From Exiguobacterium acetylicum (GTDB lineage Bacteria; Bacillota; Bacilli; Exiguobacteriales; Exiguobacteriaceae), in the NCBI RefSeq assembly GCF_022170825.1, contig NZ_CP081878.1, forward strand, positions 2,382,001-2,446,000: DNA of 64,000 nt, written 5' to 3'. The notes under the pieces are model-generated. The model worked only from the letters and a program-made list of their open reading frames with translations, ran no database searches and was not told the origin of the DNA. Positions 1 through 8,459 of the stretch are shown here, in pieces (position 1 is the stretch's first letter; each line of letters opens with the position of its first letter). The position numbers and the translations under genes are program-made.

Positions 1-164
1 ATTTGGCGTTCTCGTACAGGGTCGTATCGATCAAGCCCTTGTGCTCGTTTGACTTTTCCGATTTCGACGGCAATTTGACCTCGTCTGTTCATCAATTCCA
101 ATAATTCTGCATTCACTAAATCGAGTTCATCACGTAATCTTTTTAATTCTGCATGTTGATCCAT
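1..164 (-). CDS. aroA: DAHP synthase/chorismate mutase (AroA type), 5' part only
   Basis: Partial gene running off the left edge; only the first 54 codons are present. The translated start (MDQHAELKRLRDELD, then LLELMNRRGQIAVEIGKVK) is the AroQ-type chorismate mutase helix that forms the N-terminus of the Bacillus-type bifunctional 3-deoxy-7-phosphoheptulonate synthase. In that family the mutase domain converts chorismate to prephenate and serves as the feedback sensor for the DAHP synthase domain, which would lie outside the window. The start follows a GGGAGTGG ribosome binding site. Downstream of ytxG-ytxH, exactly as in Bacillus subtilis. The synthase domain is not seen, so a stand-alone mutase cannot be fully excluded. 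Confidence 0.85.
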   Translation of the reverse strand, partial: MDQHAELKRLRDELDLVNAELLELMNRRGQIAVEIGKVKRAQGLDRYDPVRERQ

Positions 165-208
165 GTCCTACCACTCCCTAATCAGCATATAGCTCGTAAT
201 AGCAACTA

Positions 209-237
209 ATTATAGCGAACTCTTTCCGTGTTGTACA
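209..237 (-). promoter_or_regulatory. Promoter of aroA
   Basis: Reading the minus strand, TGTACA (232-237) and TATAAT (209-214) are separated by 17 bases and lie about 45 bases before the aroA start. The -35 matches 4 of 6 consensus bases. With the ytxH terminator upstream it suggests aroA has its own SigA-type promoter. Confidence 0.5.
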
Positions 238-323
238 TAAAGAAGCTGCATGATTTCTTAAAATATGAAAATAAATTACGTTTTTTCATATAACTTTTCT
301 ATATCCATATTTTTAGGAAATAT

Positions 324-348
324 AAAAAGAGCCCTCGCACGAGAGCTC
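324..348 (-). terminator. Terminator after ytxH
   Basis: On the minus strand GAGCTCTCG-TG-CGAGGGCTC forms a hairpin with one mismatch followed by TTTTT. It lies just past the ytxH stop. Confidence 0.75.
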
Positions 349-359
349 CTCATTGAATC

Positions 360-896
360 TTATTTTTTGTGATTCACATCTGACTGTGGATCATTGTCTT
401 CATCTTGCTCGTCTGCTAACTGTTCACGTAACTCTGAAAGTTCAACGACCGTCTCTGTATCGATTTCTTCCGCAACAGACGCACCGTCGACTTCATCACC
501 GATTTCGCGTTCGATGTCACGTACGAGCTGCTCTGCTTCTGCGAGCGCAGCATCGATGCTCTCCTGATCCTTTTCAAAGCCAGCGTATTGTGTTGCTTCT
601 TGAATCGTTGGATTGTTCTTTGCTTTTTCAATGACAGGTGCTGCTTTGTCTTTCGCTAGTTGAATCCACTCACCGACGAGTGGCTCTGCTTTTTCGCGAA
701 CGACTTGTGTCTGTTCAGTCAATCGTTGACGAGCAGGAGCCGTACGCTCGTCGATCATGTCGCGCATCTCACGACCTGATTTTGGGCTAGAAAGGAGAGC
801 TGCCGCAGCACCAATCAATCCACCTACGATGATTCCGGCAAGGAAGCCTCCTCCTTTAGAAGAATCTTGTGCTTGATATGGGTGTTGTTTCGTCAT
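360..896 (-). CDS. ytxH: YtxH family protein
   Basis: 178 residues. A glycine-rich membrane segment (about residues 15-36, GGGFLAGIIVGGLIGAAAAL) is followed by the hallmark SSPKSGREMRDMI, typical of YtxH proteins of Bacillales, then a long charged, probably helical tail ending in acidic residues. Homologues are general-stress associated proteins of unknown molecular role. The ATG overlaps the stop of the upstream ytxG gene (ATGA), indicating translational coupling. In Bacillus subtilis the same pair lies between murC and aroA; the third gene there, ytxJ, is not present here. Confidence 0.85.
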   Translation of the reverse strand: MTKQHPYQAQDSSKGGGFLAGIIVGGLIGAAAALLSSPKSGREMRDMIDERTAPARQRLTEQTQVVREKAEPLVGEWIQLAKDKAAPVIEKAKNNPTIQEATQYAGFEKDQESIDAALAEAEQLVRDIEREIGDEVDGASVAEEIDTETVVELSELREQLADEQDEDNDPQSDVNHKK

Positions 897-1462
897 GATT
901 TACGATCTCCCTTCAACTCATCTGGAATACTTTCGACATCCGGTACAGAAACGACTTCCGGTGTGACCGGTGCCTCTGTCTTTTTCCGGAATCGACGACG
1001 TGGCTTTTTCTCAACCGTCGTCGTTGCCGTCGAATGATTTTGAACCGTCGTTTCTGCCGGTTTGTTTTTCTTAAATAATTCTACAGCGACAGAACCCCAA
1101 CGGACTGCTTGTGCAATCTGTTCTTTATTCGTATCCGCCGCACCAGCAACCGTATCGGATACCGTCCGGACAGAATCTGTCACTTTGTTTAATGACGTAC
1201 CGAGTTCTTCAATCGAGTTTGCGACAGGTGCAAGCAATTCTGTTTTTTCTTCGATCGTATCGACAAGACGATTCGTCTTATGTAACAACGCTGTCGTCTC
1301 CATCATGATCCCGTCTAGTTGACGTTCAAGTCCTGCTGTCGTGTTAGCTACGTTGTTGAGTGTCTTACTCGCAGCACCTAATACACGGGCAAGGAAAATG
1401 ACGAGCACTACGAATGCAATCGCAGCGACTAATCCAGCGATTCCGCCTAATGTGATTTCCAT
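893..1462 (-). CDS. ytxG: DUF948 membrane protein (YtxG-like)
   Basis: 189 residues from the ATG at 1462, which has GGAGG eight bases upstream; a longer frame to 1519 has no such site. A single N-terminal transmembrane helix (residues about 4-25, LGGIAGLVAAIAFVVLVIFL) precedes an amphipathic helical region with repeated heptad-like spacing (TLNNVANTTAGLERQLDGI...), the DUF948 pattern, and a basic, low-complexity tail (KKPRRRFRKK). The family is membrane-anchored and coiled coil in character; function unknown. It is coupled to ytxH by a 4-base overlap. Confidence 0.8.
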   Translation of the reverse strand: MEITLGGIAGLVAAIAFVVLVIFLARVLGAASKTLNNVANTTAGLERQLDGIMMETTALLHKTNRLVDTIEEKTELLAPVANSIEELGTSLNKVTDSVRTVSDTVAGAADTNKEQIAQAVRWGSVAVELFKKNKPAETTVQNHSTATTTVEKKPRRRFRKKTEAPVTPEVVSVPDVESIPDELKGDRKS

Positions 1463-1601
1463 GGTTCTTGCCTCCAATTTTTTTGCATAGTCTTTTGTTG
1501 TTAGTTCGACGTGTAGCAAGTCGTTCCTGCTACTCCAAATGGTTTATTTCCGTTACAATGATAAATGAAACCTACATAATCCATTTCAAGGGGGAAATTT
1601 C

Positions 1602-2714
1602 ATGCGTGACCCACGTCTTACTCAACTGGCAACGAATTTAATTAATTATTCTGTTGCCCTTGAACCTGGTGAAAAAGTCTTGATTGAAAACTTCGGCATC
1701 GAACGCGAACTGGTCGAGGCACTCGTTGAAGCTGCCTACGCAGCTGGCGGTCATCCGTTCGTCTTGCTTAAGGATAATCGTATCCTACGAAAATTATACC
1801 GAAATGCTTTAGAAGAGCAACTCCAATTGATGGCAGACGTCGAACGCAAGCAGATGCAAGCGATGGATGCATACATCGGACTACGTGCTGGTAATAATAT
1901 CAATGAACTCTCAGATGTACCCGCTGATCAAATGAAATTATACGGTCAAACGATTGGTAAGATGCATACACAAGATCGTGTTAAAGGAACAAAATGGGTC
2001 GTCCTTCGTTTCCCGACTGCATCAATGGCGCAACTTGCCAACCAATCAACAGAAGCATTCGAAGACTTCTACTTTGATGTCTGTACGCTTGATTATGAAA
2101 AAATGGGACAAGCGATGGAACCACTCGTTGACTTGATGAACCGGACGGATCGTGTTCGCCTCGTTGGACCTGGAACGGACCTCTCATTCTCGATCAAGGA
2201 CATCCCTGCAATCAAGTGTGCCGGAAATGCCAACATTCCGGACGGCGAAGTCTTTACGGCACCGGTCAAGGATTCCGTCAATGGTGTCATCTCGTATAAC
2301 ACGCCGTCACCATATCATGGATTCACATTCGAAAATGTCACATTGACGTTCAAAGACGGTAAAATCGTCGAAGCGACGGCGAATGACACAGATCGGATTA
2401 ATCAAGTCTTTGATACAGATGCTGGTTCTCGATTCGTAGGTGAATTCGCGATTGGTGTCAATCCATTCATTCAACATCCGATGAAGGATATTCTGTTTGA
2501 TGAGAAGATTGATGGCAGTTTCCACTTCACACCAGGTCAAGCGTACGAAGAAGCTTACAACGGCAATGATTCATCGGTTCACTGGGATCTCGTCAATATT
2601 CAACGCCCTGATTATGGCGGTGGAGAAATCTGGTTCGATGACGTCTTGATCCGTAAAGACGGACGTTTCGTCCTTCCAGAACTCGAAGTCCTCAATCCTG
2701 AAAATCTGAAATAA
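1602..2714 (+). CDS. M29 family aminopeptidase (AmpS/PepS type)
   Basis: 370 residues, normal for the family. Peptidase family M29 enzymes are cytoplasmic, homodimeric, two-metal aminopeptidases that trim peptides. Visible family features are the N-terminal MRDPRLTQLATNLINYS block with PGEKVLIE, the GPGTDLSFSIK and NIPDGEVFTAP segments, GEFAIGVNP, and the C-terminal SSVHWDLV block that supplies metal ligands (His, Asp). Start follows AAGGGGG. It is the only plus-strand gene in the first 8 kb and has its own promoter region, with TACAAT shortly upstream. A hairpin follows the stop. Confidence 0.9.
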   Translation: MRDPRLTQLATNLINYSVALEPGEKVLIENFGIERELVEALVEAAYAAGGHPFVLLKDNRILRKLYRNALEEQLQLMADVERKQMQAMDAYIGLRAGNNINELSDVPADQMKLYGQTIGKMHTQDRVKGTKWVVLRFPTASMAQLANQSTEAFEDFYFDVCTLDYEKMGQAMEPLVDLMNRTDRVRLVGPGTDLSFSIKDIPAIKCAGNANIPDGEVFTAPVKDSVNGVISYNTPSPYHGFTFENVTLTFKDGKIVEATANDTDRINQVFDTDAGSRFVGEFAIGVNPFIQHPMKDILFDEKIDGSFHFTPGQAYEEAYNGNDSSVHWDLVNIQRPDYGGGEIWFDDVLIRKDGRFVLPELEVLNPENLK

Positions 2715-2715
2715 G

Positions 2716-2763
2716 AAAAAGCGGATGGCTGGTCCAATGAAAGGACCGGGTCATCCGTTTTCG
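2716..2763. terminator. Terminator between the convergent M29 aminopeptidase and dps genes
   Basis: CGGATG (2722-2727) pairs with CATCCG (2752-2757) and GGTCC pairs with GGACC inside, flanked by an A run on the left and TTTTC on the right. It can act in both directions. Confidence 0.65.
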
Positions 2764-2768
2764 TTATC

Positions 2769-3209
2769 TTATTTTTTCAATGTCGCGCGAAGCATCCAAA
2801 TCTGTTTTTCGATTTCCTTCGCTTGACCAAGTAGATCATCTTCAACTGTTACATCCTGCGCCTCAAGATGTTCAATTGCATCAAGCATCTCTTTACGAAC
2901 TTGTTGGAAATCTTGGATGACGGAATCAATCATCTCATCTGCCGTCAAACCAGATTTCGCTTCTTCAAGCGTCGTTTGCTCAAGATATTCTTTTAATGTC
3001 GCTGATGGTGTCCCATTGTTCATCAAAAGACGCTCTGCGACGACATCATATTGCTCCGCTACCCATGTATAGAGCTCTTCTAGCTTCTCATGAAGCGTTA
3101 AGAAGTCCGGTCCTTTAATATACCAGTGATAATTGTGGAGTTTAACGAACAGCACTCCATAGTTTGCCACCTGTTGATTTAAAGCTGATTTTGCATGATT
3201 ACTGATCAT
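2769..3209 (-). CDS. dps: Dps family ferritin-like DNA-protection protein
   Basis: 146 residues. Dps proteins form dodecameric shells that oxidise and store iron and protect DNA under oxidative stress. The ferroxidase-site signature is visible: LHNYHWYIKGPDFLTLHEKLEELY, in two parts HNYHW and FLTLHEKLEELY, with the His and the Asp/Glu ligands present. The start has AAAGGGGA seven bases upstream. The gene follows the DUF2179 gene by 92 bases on the same strand; that gap holds a 9-base inverted repeat (see separate entry). Confidence 0.9.
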   Translation of the reverse strand: MISNHAKSALNQQVANYGVLFVKLHNYHWYIKGPDFLTLHEKLEELYTWVAEQYDVVAERLLMNNGTPSATLKEYLEQTTLEEAKSGLTADEMIDSVIQDFQQVRKEMLDAIEHLEAQDVTVEDDLLGQAKEIEKQIWMLRATLKK

Positions 3210-3253
3210 CTGACATTCCCCTTTCCTGATTTCAAATGACGTTCTACTTCATC

Positions 3254-3279
3254 TTTATCCTTAAATAACAAAGGATAAA
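3254..3279. promoter_or_regulatory. Inverted repeat upstream of dps
   Basis: TTTATCCTT (3254-3262), eight bases, then AAGGATAAA (3271-3279): a perfect 9-base inverted repeat 45 bases before the dps start. There is no U tract after it in either direction, so it looks more like an operator or leader hairpin than a terminator. It does not match the PerR or Fur boxes I know. Confidence 0.4.
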
Positions 3280-3301
3280 CATCATTTTCAGGAAGAACCA
3301 T

Positions 3302-3817
3302 TTAGCGGGGACGTTTTAACCCTTTCAACATGTAACCACCTTTAAAATCAACAGAATCAAAAGCGACGAGGAATGCTTTCGGTTCGTATTCCTCAACGAG
3401 ATTACGAAGCACTTTCATGCGTGTTCGGGCTGCGAGGACATCTAACCGGTAACGGACACCGTCGCGTCCTTGCCCTTGGTAATGTGTCACGCCAAAACCA
3501 TTATCTCGAATGACTTGAATCAGTTCTGCCGGAAATTCTTGTGTATGCACTTGAATCATATTGTAACCGATGGCGAGTTTTCGTTCGACATAACCACCGA
3601 CGAGTATCCCAAGACCAAATCCAAGCGCGTAGACGACCATGCCGAGCGTCGTCAAATCTTGAAAGACAATCCCTAGTGCAAAAATGTAGATCAATGTTTC
3701 GACCGTCCCGAATAATCCTGCAATGACGGTCCGCCCTTTAACGAGCATGATGGTCCGTAATGTCAAAACCGGAACGTAAATCAACTGGAGCAATAAGATG
3801 AGTAGAATCTGTCCCAT
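3302..3817 (-). CDS. UPF0316/DUF2179 membrane protein
   Basis: 171 residues. Three hydrophobic segments (about residues 3-22, 30-50, 56-75) form the membrane part characteristic of UPF0316 proteins such as YebE; the C-terminal half (HTQEFPAELIQVIRDNGFGVTH... GRDGVRYRLDVLAARTRMKVL) is the DUF2179 ligand-binding-like domain. Function unknown; related C-terminal domains occur in YitT proteins. AGAGGA eight bases before ATG supports the start. It follows the murC terminator and precedes dps on the same strand. Confidence 0.8.
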   Translation of the reverse strand: MGQILLILLLQLIYVPVLTLRTIMLVKGRTVIAGLFGTVETLIYIFALGIVFQDLTTLGMVVYALGFGLGILVGGYVERKLAIGYNMIQVHTQEFPAELIQVIRDNGFGVTHYQGQGRDGVRYRLDVLAARTRMKVLRNLVEEYEPKAFLVAFDSVDFKGGYMLKGLKRPR

Positions 3818-3945
3818 GGTGTCTTTCCTCTCTGTAATAACTTCAACACATACACACTATTTCAAACTTTATTTCAAGATGCAATCCTATTTTAGATTTT
3901 CCTCATCTGTTTTTTGAAATTACTATCATAATTCAAAAATACGAC

Positions 3946-3980
3946 AAAAAAAAGCGCCACTCCGGTCGAGTGACACTTTC
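3946..3980 (-). terminator. Terminator after murC
   Basis: On the minus strand AAAGTGTCACTC-GACCG-GAGTGGCGCTTT is followed by a run of eight T. Confidence 0.8.
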
Positions 3981-3990
3981 AATCTGTTGC

Positions 3991-5286
3991 TTATTTTACG
4001 CTTTGGTACTGATGCTGATACGTTTGGATATCTCCCGCTCCCATGAACAAAAGCACAGCATTTTCATGCTGACGTAGGACAGAAACGTTATCGCGTGTCA
4101 GAATTGAAGCTTGCGGAATCTTCTCCTGCAAATCTTCGACTCGAACTTGCCCTTCCTGCTCACGTGCCGAACCAAAAATTTCGCATAGATATGTCGCATC
4201 TGCTTCGCGTAAAGATGTCGCGAAATCATTCATGAATGATTTCAAGCGTGTGTACGTATGTGGTTGGAAAATCGCGATGACTTCACGGTCCGGATATTTC
4301 TTCCGTGCCGATTCAATCGTTGCACTGATTTCCTTTGGATGGTGCGCGTAGTCATCTACTAGAATTTGCGTGCCGAATTCCGACTCGCTGAAACGACGTT
4401 TCACACCACCGAACGTTGCTAAGCGCTCCGCTACATCCTCTTTGCTTAATCCTTCATACTGACAGATTGCAATGACTGAGAGTGCATTCAAGACATGATG
4501 ACGACCGAATCCTGGGATAAGGAACGTGCCGTAGAAATCATCACGCAAATACACATCAAACGACGTCCCGTCTGGCGTTGACGTTGCATTTTCCGCACGG
4601 AAATCATTGTTTTCTCCGAATCCATAATAGAGAACAGGTACATTCGCTTGAATGTTTTGAAGATGCTCATCATCCCCACAAGCAACGATTGCTTGCTTGA
4701 CCTGCATCGCCATCTCTTGGAATGCCGAAACAACATCATCAATTCCTGTGAAATAATCCGAATGATCGAAGTCGATATTCGTCATGATAGCGTAGTCCGG
4801 CTTGTAATATAAGAAGTGACGTTTGTATTCACATGCCTCGAAGACGAATGCCTTCGCATCCTCTACACCTGCTCCTGTACCGTCTCCGATCAAGAAAGCT
4901 GTTGGTGTGATTCCACTTAAGACGTGCGAAAGTAAACCTGTCGTCGACGTTTTTCCGTGTGAGCCTGTAATGGCGACTGAACGATATTCATTTGCTAAGT
5001 GTCCTAAGAAATCGTAATAATGATGGATGGTTAAACCAAGTTCATTTGCCCGTGCGATTTCTGGATGATCATCCCCAAAGGCGTTCCCTTGGATGATGAC
5101 ATAGTCTTCTTTGATGTTATCCGCATTGAACGGGAAAAATGGAATTTCCTTAGCTCGTAACGCGTCTTCAGTAAAAATGTGCTTTTCGATGTCTGAACCT
5201 TGTACCTCATGATTCATCTCATGCAGTACTTGGGCGAGCGCGCTCATCCCTGTTCCTTTGATTCCAACAAAATGATACTTTGTCAT
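3991..5286 (-). CDS. murC: UDP-N-acetylmuramate--L-alanine ligase
   Basis: 431 residues from the ATG at 5286, preceded by GGAGGG; the longer frame to 5301 would start inside that site. Catalyses ATP-dependent addition of L-Ala to UDP-MurNAc, the first amino acid of the peptidoglycan stem, in the cytoplasm. Mur ligase motifs: [11 protein letters not shown] near the N-terminus (UDP binding), [10 protein letters not shown]-loop near residue 110, [10 protein letters not shown] and [10 protein letters not shown] in the central domain, [10 protein letters not shown] and [10 protein letters not shown] in the C-terminal domain. Gene order ytpR, sftA position, murC matches Bacillus subtilis. A likely promoter (TATAAT, minus strand, near 5350) lies at the end of the upstream gene. 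Confidence 0.97.
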   Translation of the reverse strand: MTKYHFVGIKGTGMSALAQVLHEMNHEVQGSDIEKHIFTEDALRAKEIPFFPFNADNIKEDYVIIQGNAFGDDHPEIARANELGLTIHHYYDFLGHLANEYRSVAITGSHGKTSTTGLLSHVLSGITPTAFLIGDGTGAGVEDAKAFVFEACEYKRHFLYYKPDYAIMTNIDFDHSDYFTGIDDVVSAFQEMAMQVKQAIVACGDDEHLQNIQANVPVLYYGFGENNDFRAENATSTPDGTSFDVYLRDDFYGTFLIPGFGRHHVLNALSVIAICQYEGLSKEDVAERLATFGGVKRRFSESEFGTQILVDDYAHHPKEISATIESARKKYPDREVIAIFQPHTYTRLKSFMNDFATSLREADATYLCEIFGSAREQEGQVRVEDLQEKIPQASILTRDNVSVLRQHENAVLLFMGAGDIQTYQHQYQSVK

Positions 5287-5364
5287 ATAAAAGCCCTCCA
5301 ATTCACGTTCCGGTCCGTACCATCGGGCTCGGGTACAAAACCTGTACCATTATAGCAAACCGAT

Positions 5365-6105
5365 TTATTTTTTACCATGTAAATTATTTTGTTCTCGACG
5401 TGCACGATACATCGCCATCAAGTCTTTTGTTGTCATGACGACGTTGACAGGCGGTCCGACCGGCTTTTTTACTTCCGACTGAACAGGAGTTTGCGCTTCG
5501 GCAACAGGTGTATCTGGAGTCGACGTGACGTTTTCAGGTAGTTGCTCCTCGACTTCTTGGTCATCGGCAAATACTTCACTTGATGTCTCCGCTAAAACAA
5601 TTGATCCTTCAACAGTCTCACTAGTAAGAGGCGTTTCAGTTACAGGCTCTGATGTCGTCTCTACTACGTCCGTTTCTTCTGCTTCTAATACGCTTGGCAA
5701 TTCTTCTTTGCTCGCGTGTTCTTGATGTACTTCAGGTTCCGGTACGAGTAATTCAACGTCCGTCACCGGTACCATACCAGCATCTGCTTCCGCTTCGTCT
5801 AAGACGACTTCTGGCGCGATCACTTCTTGATCAGTCAAAGCAACCTCATCAGTAATTCCCTCTTCGACTGTATCCGAAACCTGTTCAACTGTTTCCACTT
5901 CTTCCGCAGCTTCTACCGTTTCTGATGTAGATTGCTTCGGACGTTGGAATCCATAGATCGGCGAAGGAACATCCGTCAAAACGAAACGATCTTCACGCTC
6001 CTCTTTTTTCGGACGCTCTACCGGCTTCGTCTCACGTTCCCCTGCAAGCTCACGACGAATCCGGGCAGCCTGCTCTTTTAGTGACTGTTCATAACGATTA
6101 CTCAT
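5365..6105 (-). CDS. Motor-less SftA-like protein (N-terminal region of an FtsK/SftA DNA translocase)
   Basis: 246 residues. The frame is intact with a good RBS (GGAGGGG, 7 bases before ATG). N-terminal 35 residues are basic/charged helix; residues about 40-57 read DRFVLTDVPSPIYGFQRPK, resembling the conserved TEVPSPIYG block of Bacillus SftA N-terminal regions; the middle is a strongly acidic, Thr/Val/Glu-rich disordered stretch; the end (PPVNVVMTTKDLMAMYRARR) resembles the linker block just before the SftA motor. No Walker A, Walker B or gamma domain is present. The locus, between ytpR and murC, is where Bacillus subtilis has sftA. Inference: the motor domain has been lost, leaving the linker. 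The homology is from recalled motifs, so alternative: an unrelated acidic protein. Confidence 0.55.
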   Translation of the reverse strand: MSNRYEQSLKEQAARIRRELAGERETKPVERPKKEEREDRFVLTDVPSPIYGFQRPKQSTSETVEAAEEVETVEQVSDTVEEGITDEVALTDQEVIAPEVVLDEAEADAGMVPVTDVELLVPEPEVHQEHASKEELPSVLEAEETDVVETTSEPVTETPLTSETVEGSIVLAETSSEVFADDQEVEEQLPENVTSTPDTPVAEAQTPVQSEVKKPVGPPVNVVMTTKDLMAMYRARREQNNLHGKK

Positions 6106-6142
6106 ACGTTCACCCCTCCATCTTGTTAAAAAATCGGTCGAA

Positions 6143-6751
6143 TCATCGACCGATTGAGAATGCTTCCCCTACTGCTTTTGTATCACCGAGTACAAGAATC
6201 CCTTTTTCTTGTGGTGCATCGGCAAGACCGAGCTCACGCGCTGAACAGAGCATACCGCTTGAAGGTACACCGCGTAGCGCTGAAGGACGGATGATTAAAC
6301 CGGATGGCATGACTGCACCTGGTTTAGCAACGACTACTTTTTGACCCGTCGCTACATTTGGTGCTCCACAAACGATTTGTAAAGTTCCGTTATCTACTTC
6401 TACCTGACAGACCGATAATTTATCGGCATCCGGATGCTTCTCGCAAGAAGCAACGAATCCAACAACGAATTTCGGAGAATAATCAACGTGTTCGAGTGAT
6501 AATTCGATCTCTCGTTTCGCCAGTTCTTCTTGAATACGCATAGCGAATTCTTCCGTCAATTCAACCGGTCCTTGTGTCTCAATCGTAAATGTATTCGAAG
6601 CATCAAACAAGTTGTAACCGACGATACGATCACCATGCTTGATTGTCGCTACATCTCCTTCACGAGTCGCTGTCACTTCCGCACGCGGTGCGTCTTCCAA
6701 AATGATCATTAAGACGTCACCGACGCCCTCTTTATTATAAAACACATTCAT
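6143..6751 (-). CDS. ytpR: YtpR family tRNA-binding domain protein
   Basis: 202 residues, normal length. N-terminal [16 protein letters not shown] begins the DUF4479 domain found in YtpR; the second half ([20 protein letters not shown]... [20 protein letters not shown]) is an OB-fold tRNA-binding domain like the one at the N-terminus of phenylalanyl-tRNA synthetase beta. Exact role unknown; binding of tRNA is inferred from the fold. Part of the ytpPQR block upstream of murC, on the same strand. Confidence 0.9.
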   Translation of the reverse strand: MNVFYNKEGVGDVLMIILEDAPRAEVTATREGDVATIKHGDRIVGYNLFDASNTFTIETQGPVELTEEFAMRIQEELAKREIELSLEHVDYSPKFVVGFVASCEKHPDADKLSVCQVEVDNGTLQIVCGAPNVATGQKVVVAKPGAVMPSGLIIRPSALRGVPSSGMLCSARELGLADAPQEKGILVLGDTKAVGEAFSIGR

Positions 6752-6804
6752 TCAATCCATGACTCCCTTCCGTCTTTCTCACAATGCCTATTGTATCAGA
6801 TTCT

Positions 6805-7602
6805 TCACTCTTTCGGCTGCTTGTTTTTCGCAAGGACGAAGACCGGCTCAAGATTACCATCTTCATATAGGAATGGCAGTGCCGTGACCGGAACCCGACC
6901 GTTTGAGAAGAAATCAAACATGAGCTGTTGTAAGACATCATATCCAGCATCATTACGAATATCAGCAAAAATCAGAACGTCCTGGTGTGGAATGCCGACC
7001 GCAAATTCTCCCTCGATTTGAGCAGCATAATCTGCTAGTAATGTCTTGTTCAAAACACGACTCGCCTCGTATCCGTCACCGAGACTCAAGAAGTAAAAGA
7101 TATTACCTGCTACTTCATCCTGCTTGAATGGCGCTTCGAGCGACTTCACGTTAAAACGAGCAGCTTCTGACAACTGTTCAGCTGTCCACTCTGCAGATGC
7201 TAGTAACTCTTCATCAATCAAACGATAAGTAGCTCCTAAATCGAGTGCATACATGATTTTTGTTTCGCCCGTGTGTGGTGTACTAACAAGTGTCTTTCCT
7301 TCTTTTGTCGTATCGGCAAACGATTTGGCACGAATGACAGGGAAGATTTTTTGTTCCTGCCCAACGAGCGAGATCTGATCCGTTTGTCCGAGTACAGCAC
7401 GGATATATTCAATCGTTTCTTCGACTGCGATGACACCTCTTCGTTTTGCTTTAGCGACCAGCGGATTCAATCCGACATCAACGCCTGATTTATCGTGTTT
7501 ACGCTCAATCCGTAATACGGACTTTTCGCGATCGAAGTACGTCGTGTAGCCCTCTTCTTCAAATGTTTGTGTCATCATTCTTCGGATTTGTTGTAGTTCC
7601 AT
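6805..7602 (-). CDS. ytpQ: DUF1444 family protein YtpQ
   Basis: 265 residues. The sequence matches the DUF1444 (UPF0354) pattern: MELQQIRRMMTQTFEEEGYTTYFDREK start, LNPLVAKAKRR, and conserved VIRAKSFAD and YALDLGATYRLIDEELL segments. Cytoplasmic, no signal or membrane segment. Function unknown. AAAGGA lies nine bases before the ATG. It sits between ytpR and ytpP in a likely operon; spacing to both neighbours is about 50 bases. Confidence 0.85.
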   Translation of the reverse strand: MELQQIRRMMTQTFEEEGYTTYFDREKSVLRIERKHDKSGVDVGLNPLVAKAKRRGVIAVEETIEYIRAVLGQTDQISLVGQEQKIFPVIRAKSFADTTKEGKTLVSTPHTGETKIMYALDLGATYRLIDEELLASAEWTAEQLSEAARFNVKSLEAPFKQDEVAGNIFYFLSLGDGYEASRVLNKTLLADYAAQIEGEFAVGIPHQDVLIFADIRNDAGYDVLQQLMFDFFSNGRVPVTALPFLYEDGNLEPVFVLAKNKQPKE

Positions 7603-7625
7603 TCGAATTCATCCTTTCTATCATG

Positions 7626-7653
7626 AAAAAAAGCGAGTCAGCGCTCGCTTTTT
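7626..7653 (-). terminator. Hairpin between ytpP and ytpQ
   Basis: AAAAAGCGAG-cgctga-CTCGCTTTTTTTC on the minus strand, directly after the ytpP stop. Because ytpQ follows on the same strand it may attenuate rather than fully end the transcript, or ytpQ has its own promoter. Confidence 0.8.
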
Positions 7654-7654
7654 C

Positions 7655-7963
7655 TTAAACCGTTTCTAAAAATGCTGTCACCTGTTCTGGTGTCTTCCGC
7701 TCTTTGCCGACATAACGACCTGTTTCTTCGCCATCACGGAACGCAACGAAACTCGGGATTCCGAAGATGTCCATTTCCTGGGCAATTTCGATATGATCGT
7801 CGCGATCGACATAGTAAAACTCGAATCCATTAAACGTTTGCTCGATTTCTGGCATGAACGGATCCAAGAAGCGGCAATCCGGGCACCAGTTTGCTGAGAA
7901 TAAAAAGACGGCTTGTCCTTGTTTTGCTGTATCGAATTCTTGTTTTGATTGTAGTGTTTTCAC
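7655..7963 (-). CDS. ytpP: Thioredoxin family protein YtpP
   Basis: 102 residues with a GTG start at 7963 preceded by GGAGG. Thioredoxin fold with the active site SANWCPDCRFLDPF (CPDC rather than CGPC) and the cis-proline segment FGIPSFVAFRDG. Likely a cytoplasmic thiol-disulfide oxidoreductase of low-molecular-weight thiol type; Bacillus YtpP has been linked to bacillithiol/CoA disulfide chemistry, which here is inference. Divergent from the small membrane protein at 8090 with a 126-base shared promoter region. Confidence 0.9.
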   Translation of the reverse strand: MKTLQSKQEFDTAKQGQAVFLFSANWCPDCRFLDPFMPEIEQTFNGFEFYYVDRDDHIEIAQEMDIFGIPSFVAFRDGEETGRYVGKERKTPEQVTAFLETV

Positions 7964-8089
7964 GATGATTTCCTCCTTTGATTTCCTTAGAAGTCATTGC
8001 CCTCATCATAGCATATTCAATTGTGACTGTGCGTTTTCGTGCTTGGTTTGCTATACTGCAACTAGAAAACACCGAGAAAGGACTCCACT

Positions 8090-8380
8090 ATGGCAGATCA
8101 ACCAATCAAACATCCGTTCGAACGCTTCGTCGGCTTCGTCGGCATGACGAGTTGTTTACGTTACGGCTACTCCTTCATTGATTCCGAACGGAGTTTGCCG
8201 GAAATCTTTTTATATTTGGTCGTCGGTTTTGCGCTTATCATCCTACTCGAAGCACTCGGAAAACGACTTGCTCGGAAATTACCGGTCGTACGCATGCGAT
8301 ATTTGACACCACTCTATTTGATTTACCTCTATGTCTTCTTTACGAGCTTTTATTCAAGTTCATTCGGATTCGCTTTATGA
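8090..8380 (+). CDS. Small hypothetical membrane protein
   Basis: 96 residues. Not recognised. Residues 1-35 are soluble and mixed; two hydrophobic segments follow (about 38-55, YLVVGFALIILLEALGK, and 73-92, LTPLYLIYLYVFFTSFY), connected by a basic stretch (KRLARKLPVVRMR), giving a positive-inside hairpin. An AAAGGA site lies 8 bases before ATG; TATACT at 8052-8057 may be the -10. Monocistronic, closed by a strong two-way terminator. Confidence 0.7.
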   Translation: MADQPIKHPFERFVGFVGMTSCLRYGYSFIDSERSLPEIFLYLVVGFALIILLEALGKRLARKLPVVRMRYLTPLYLIYLYVFFTSFYSSSFGFAL

Positions 8381-8455
8381 AAAAAGCTGATTCAAAAGTC
8401 ATTTGCTTGTTTGTCCACATTCGGTCAAACAAGTATTCTTTTGAATCAGCTTTTT
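8381..8455. terminator. Long two-tier bidirectional terminator
   Basis: A perfect 18-base inverted repeat, AAAAAGCTGATTCAAAAG (8381-8398) and its complement (8438-8455), encloses a second perfect stem (8406-8413 with 8426-8433). It lies between convergent genes, starts immediately after one stop codon and ends 5 bases before the other gene. Confidence 0.9.
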
Positions 8456-8459
8456 GTAC

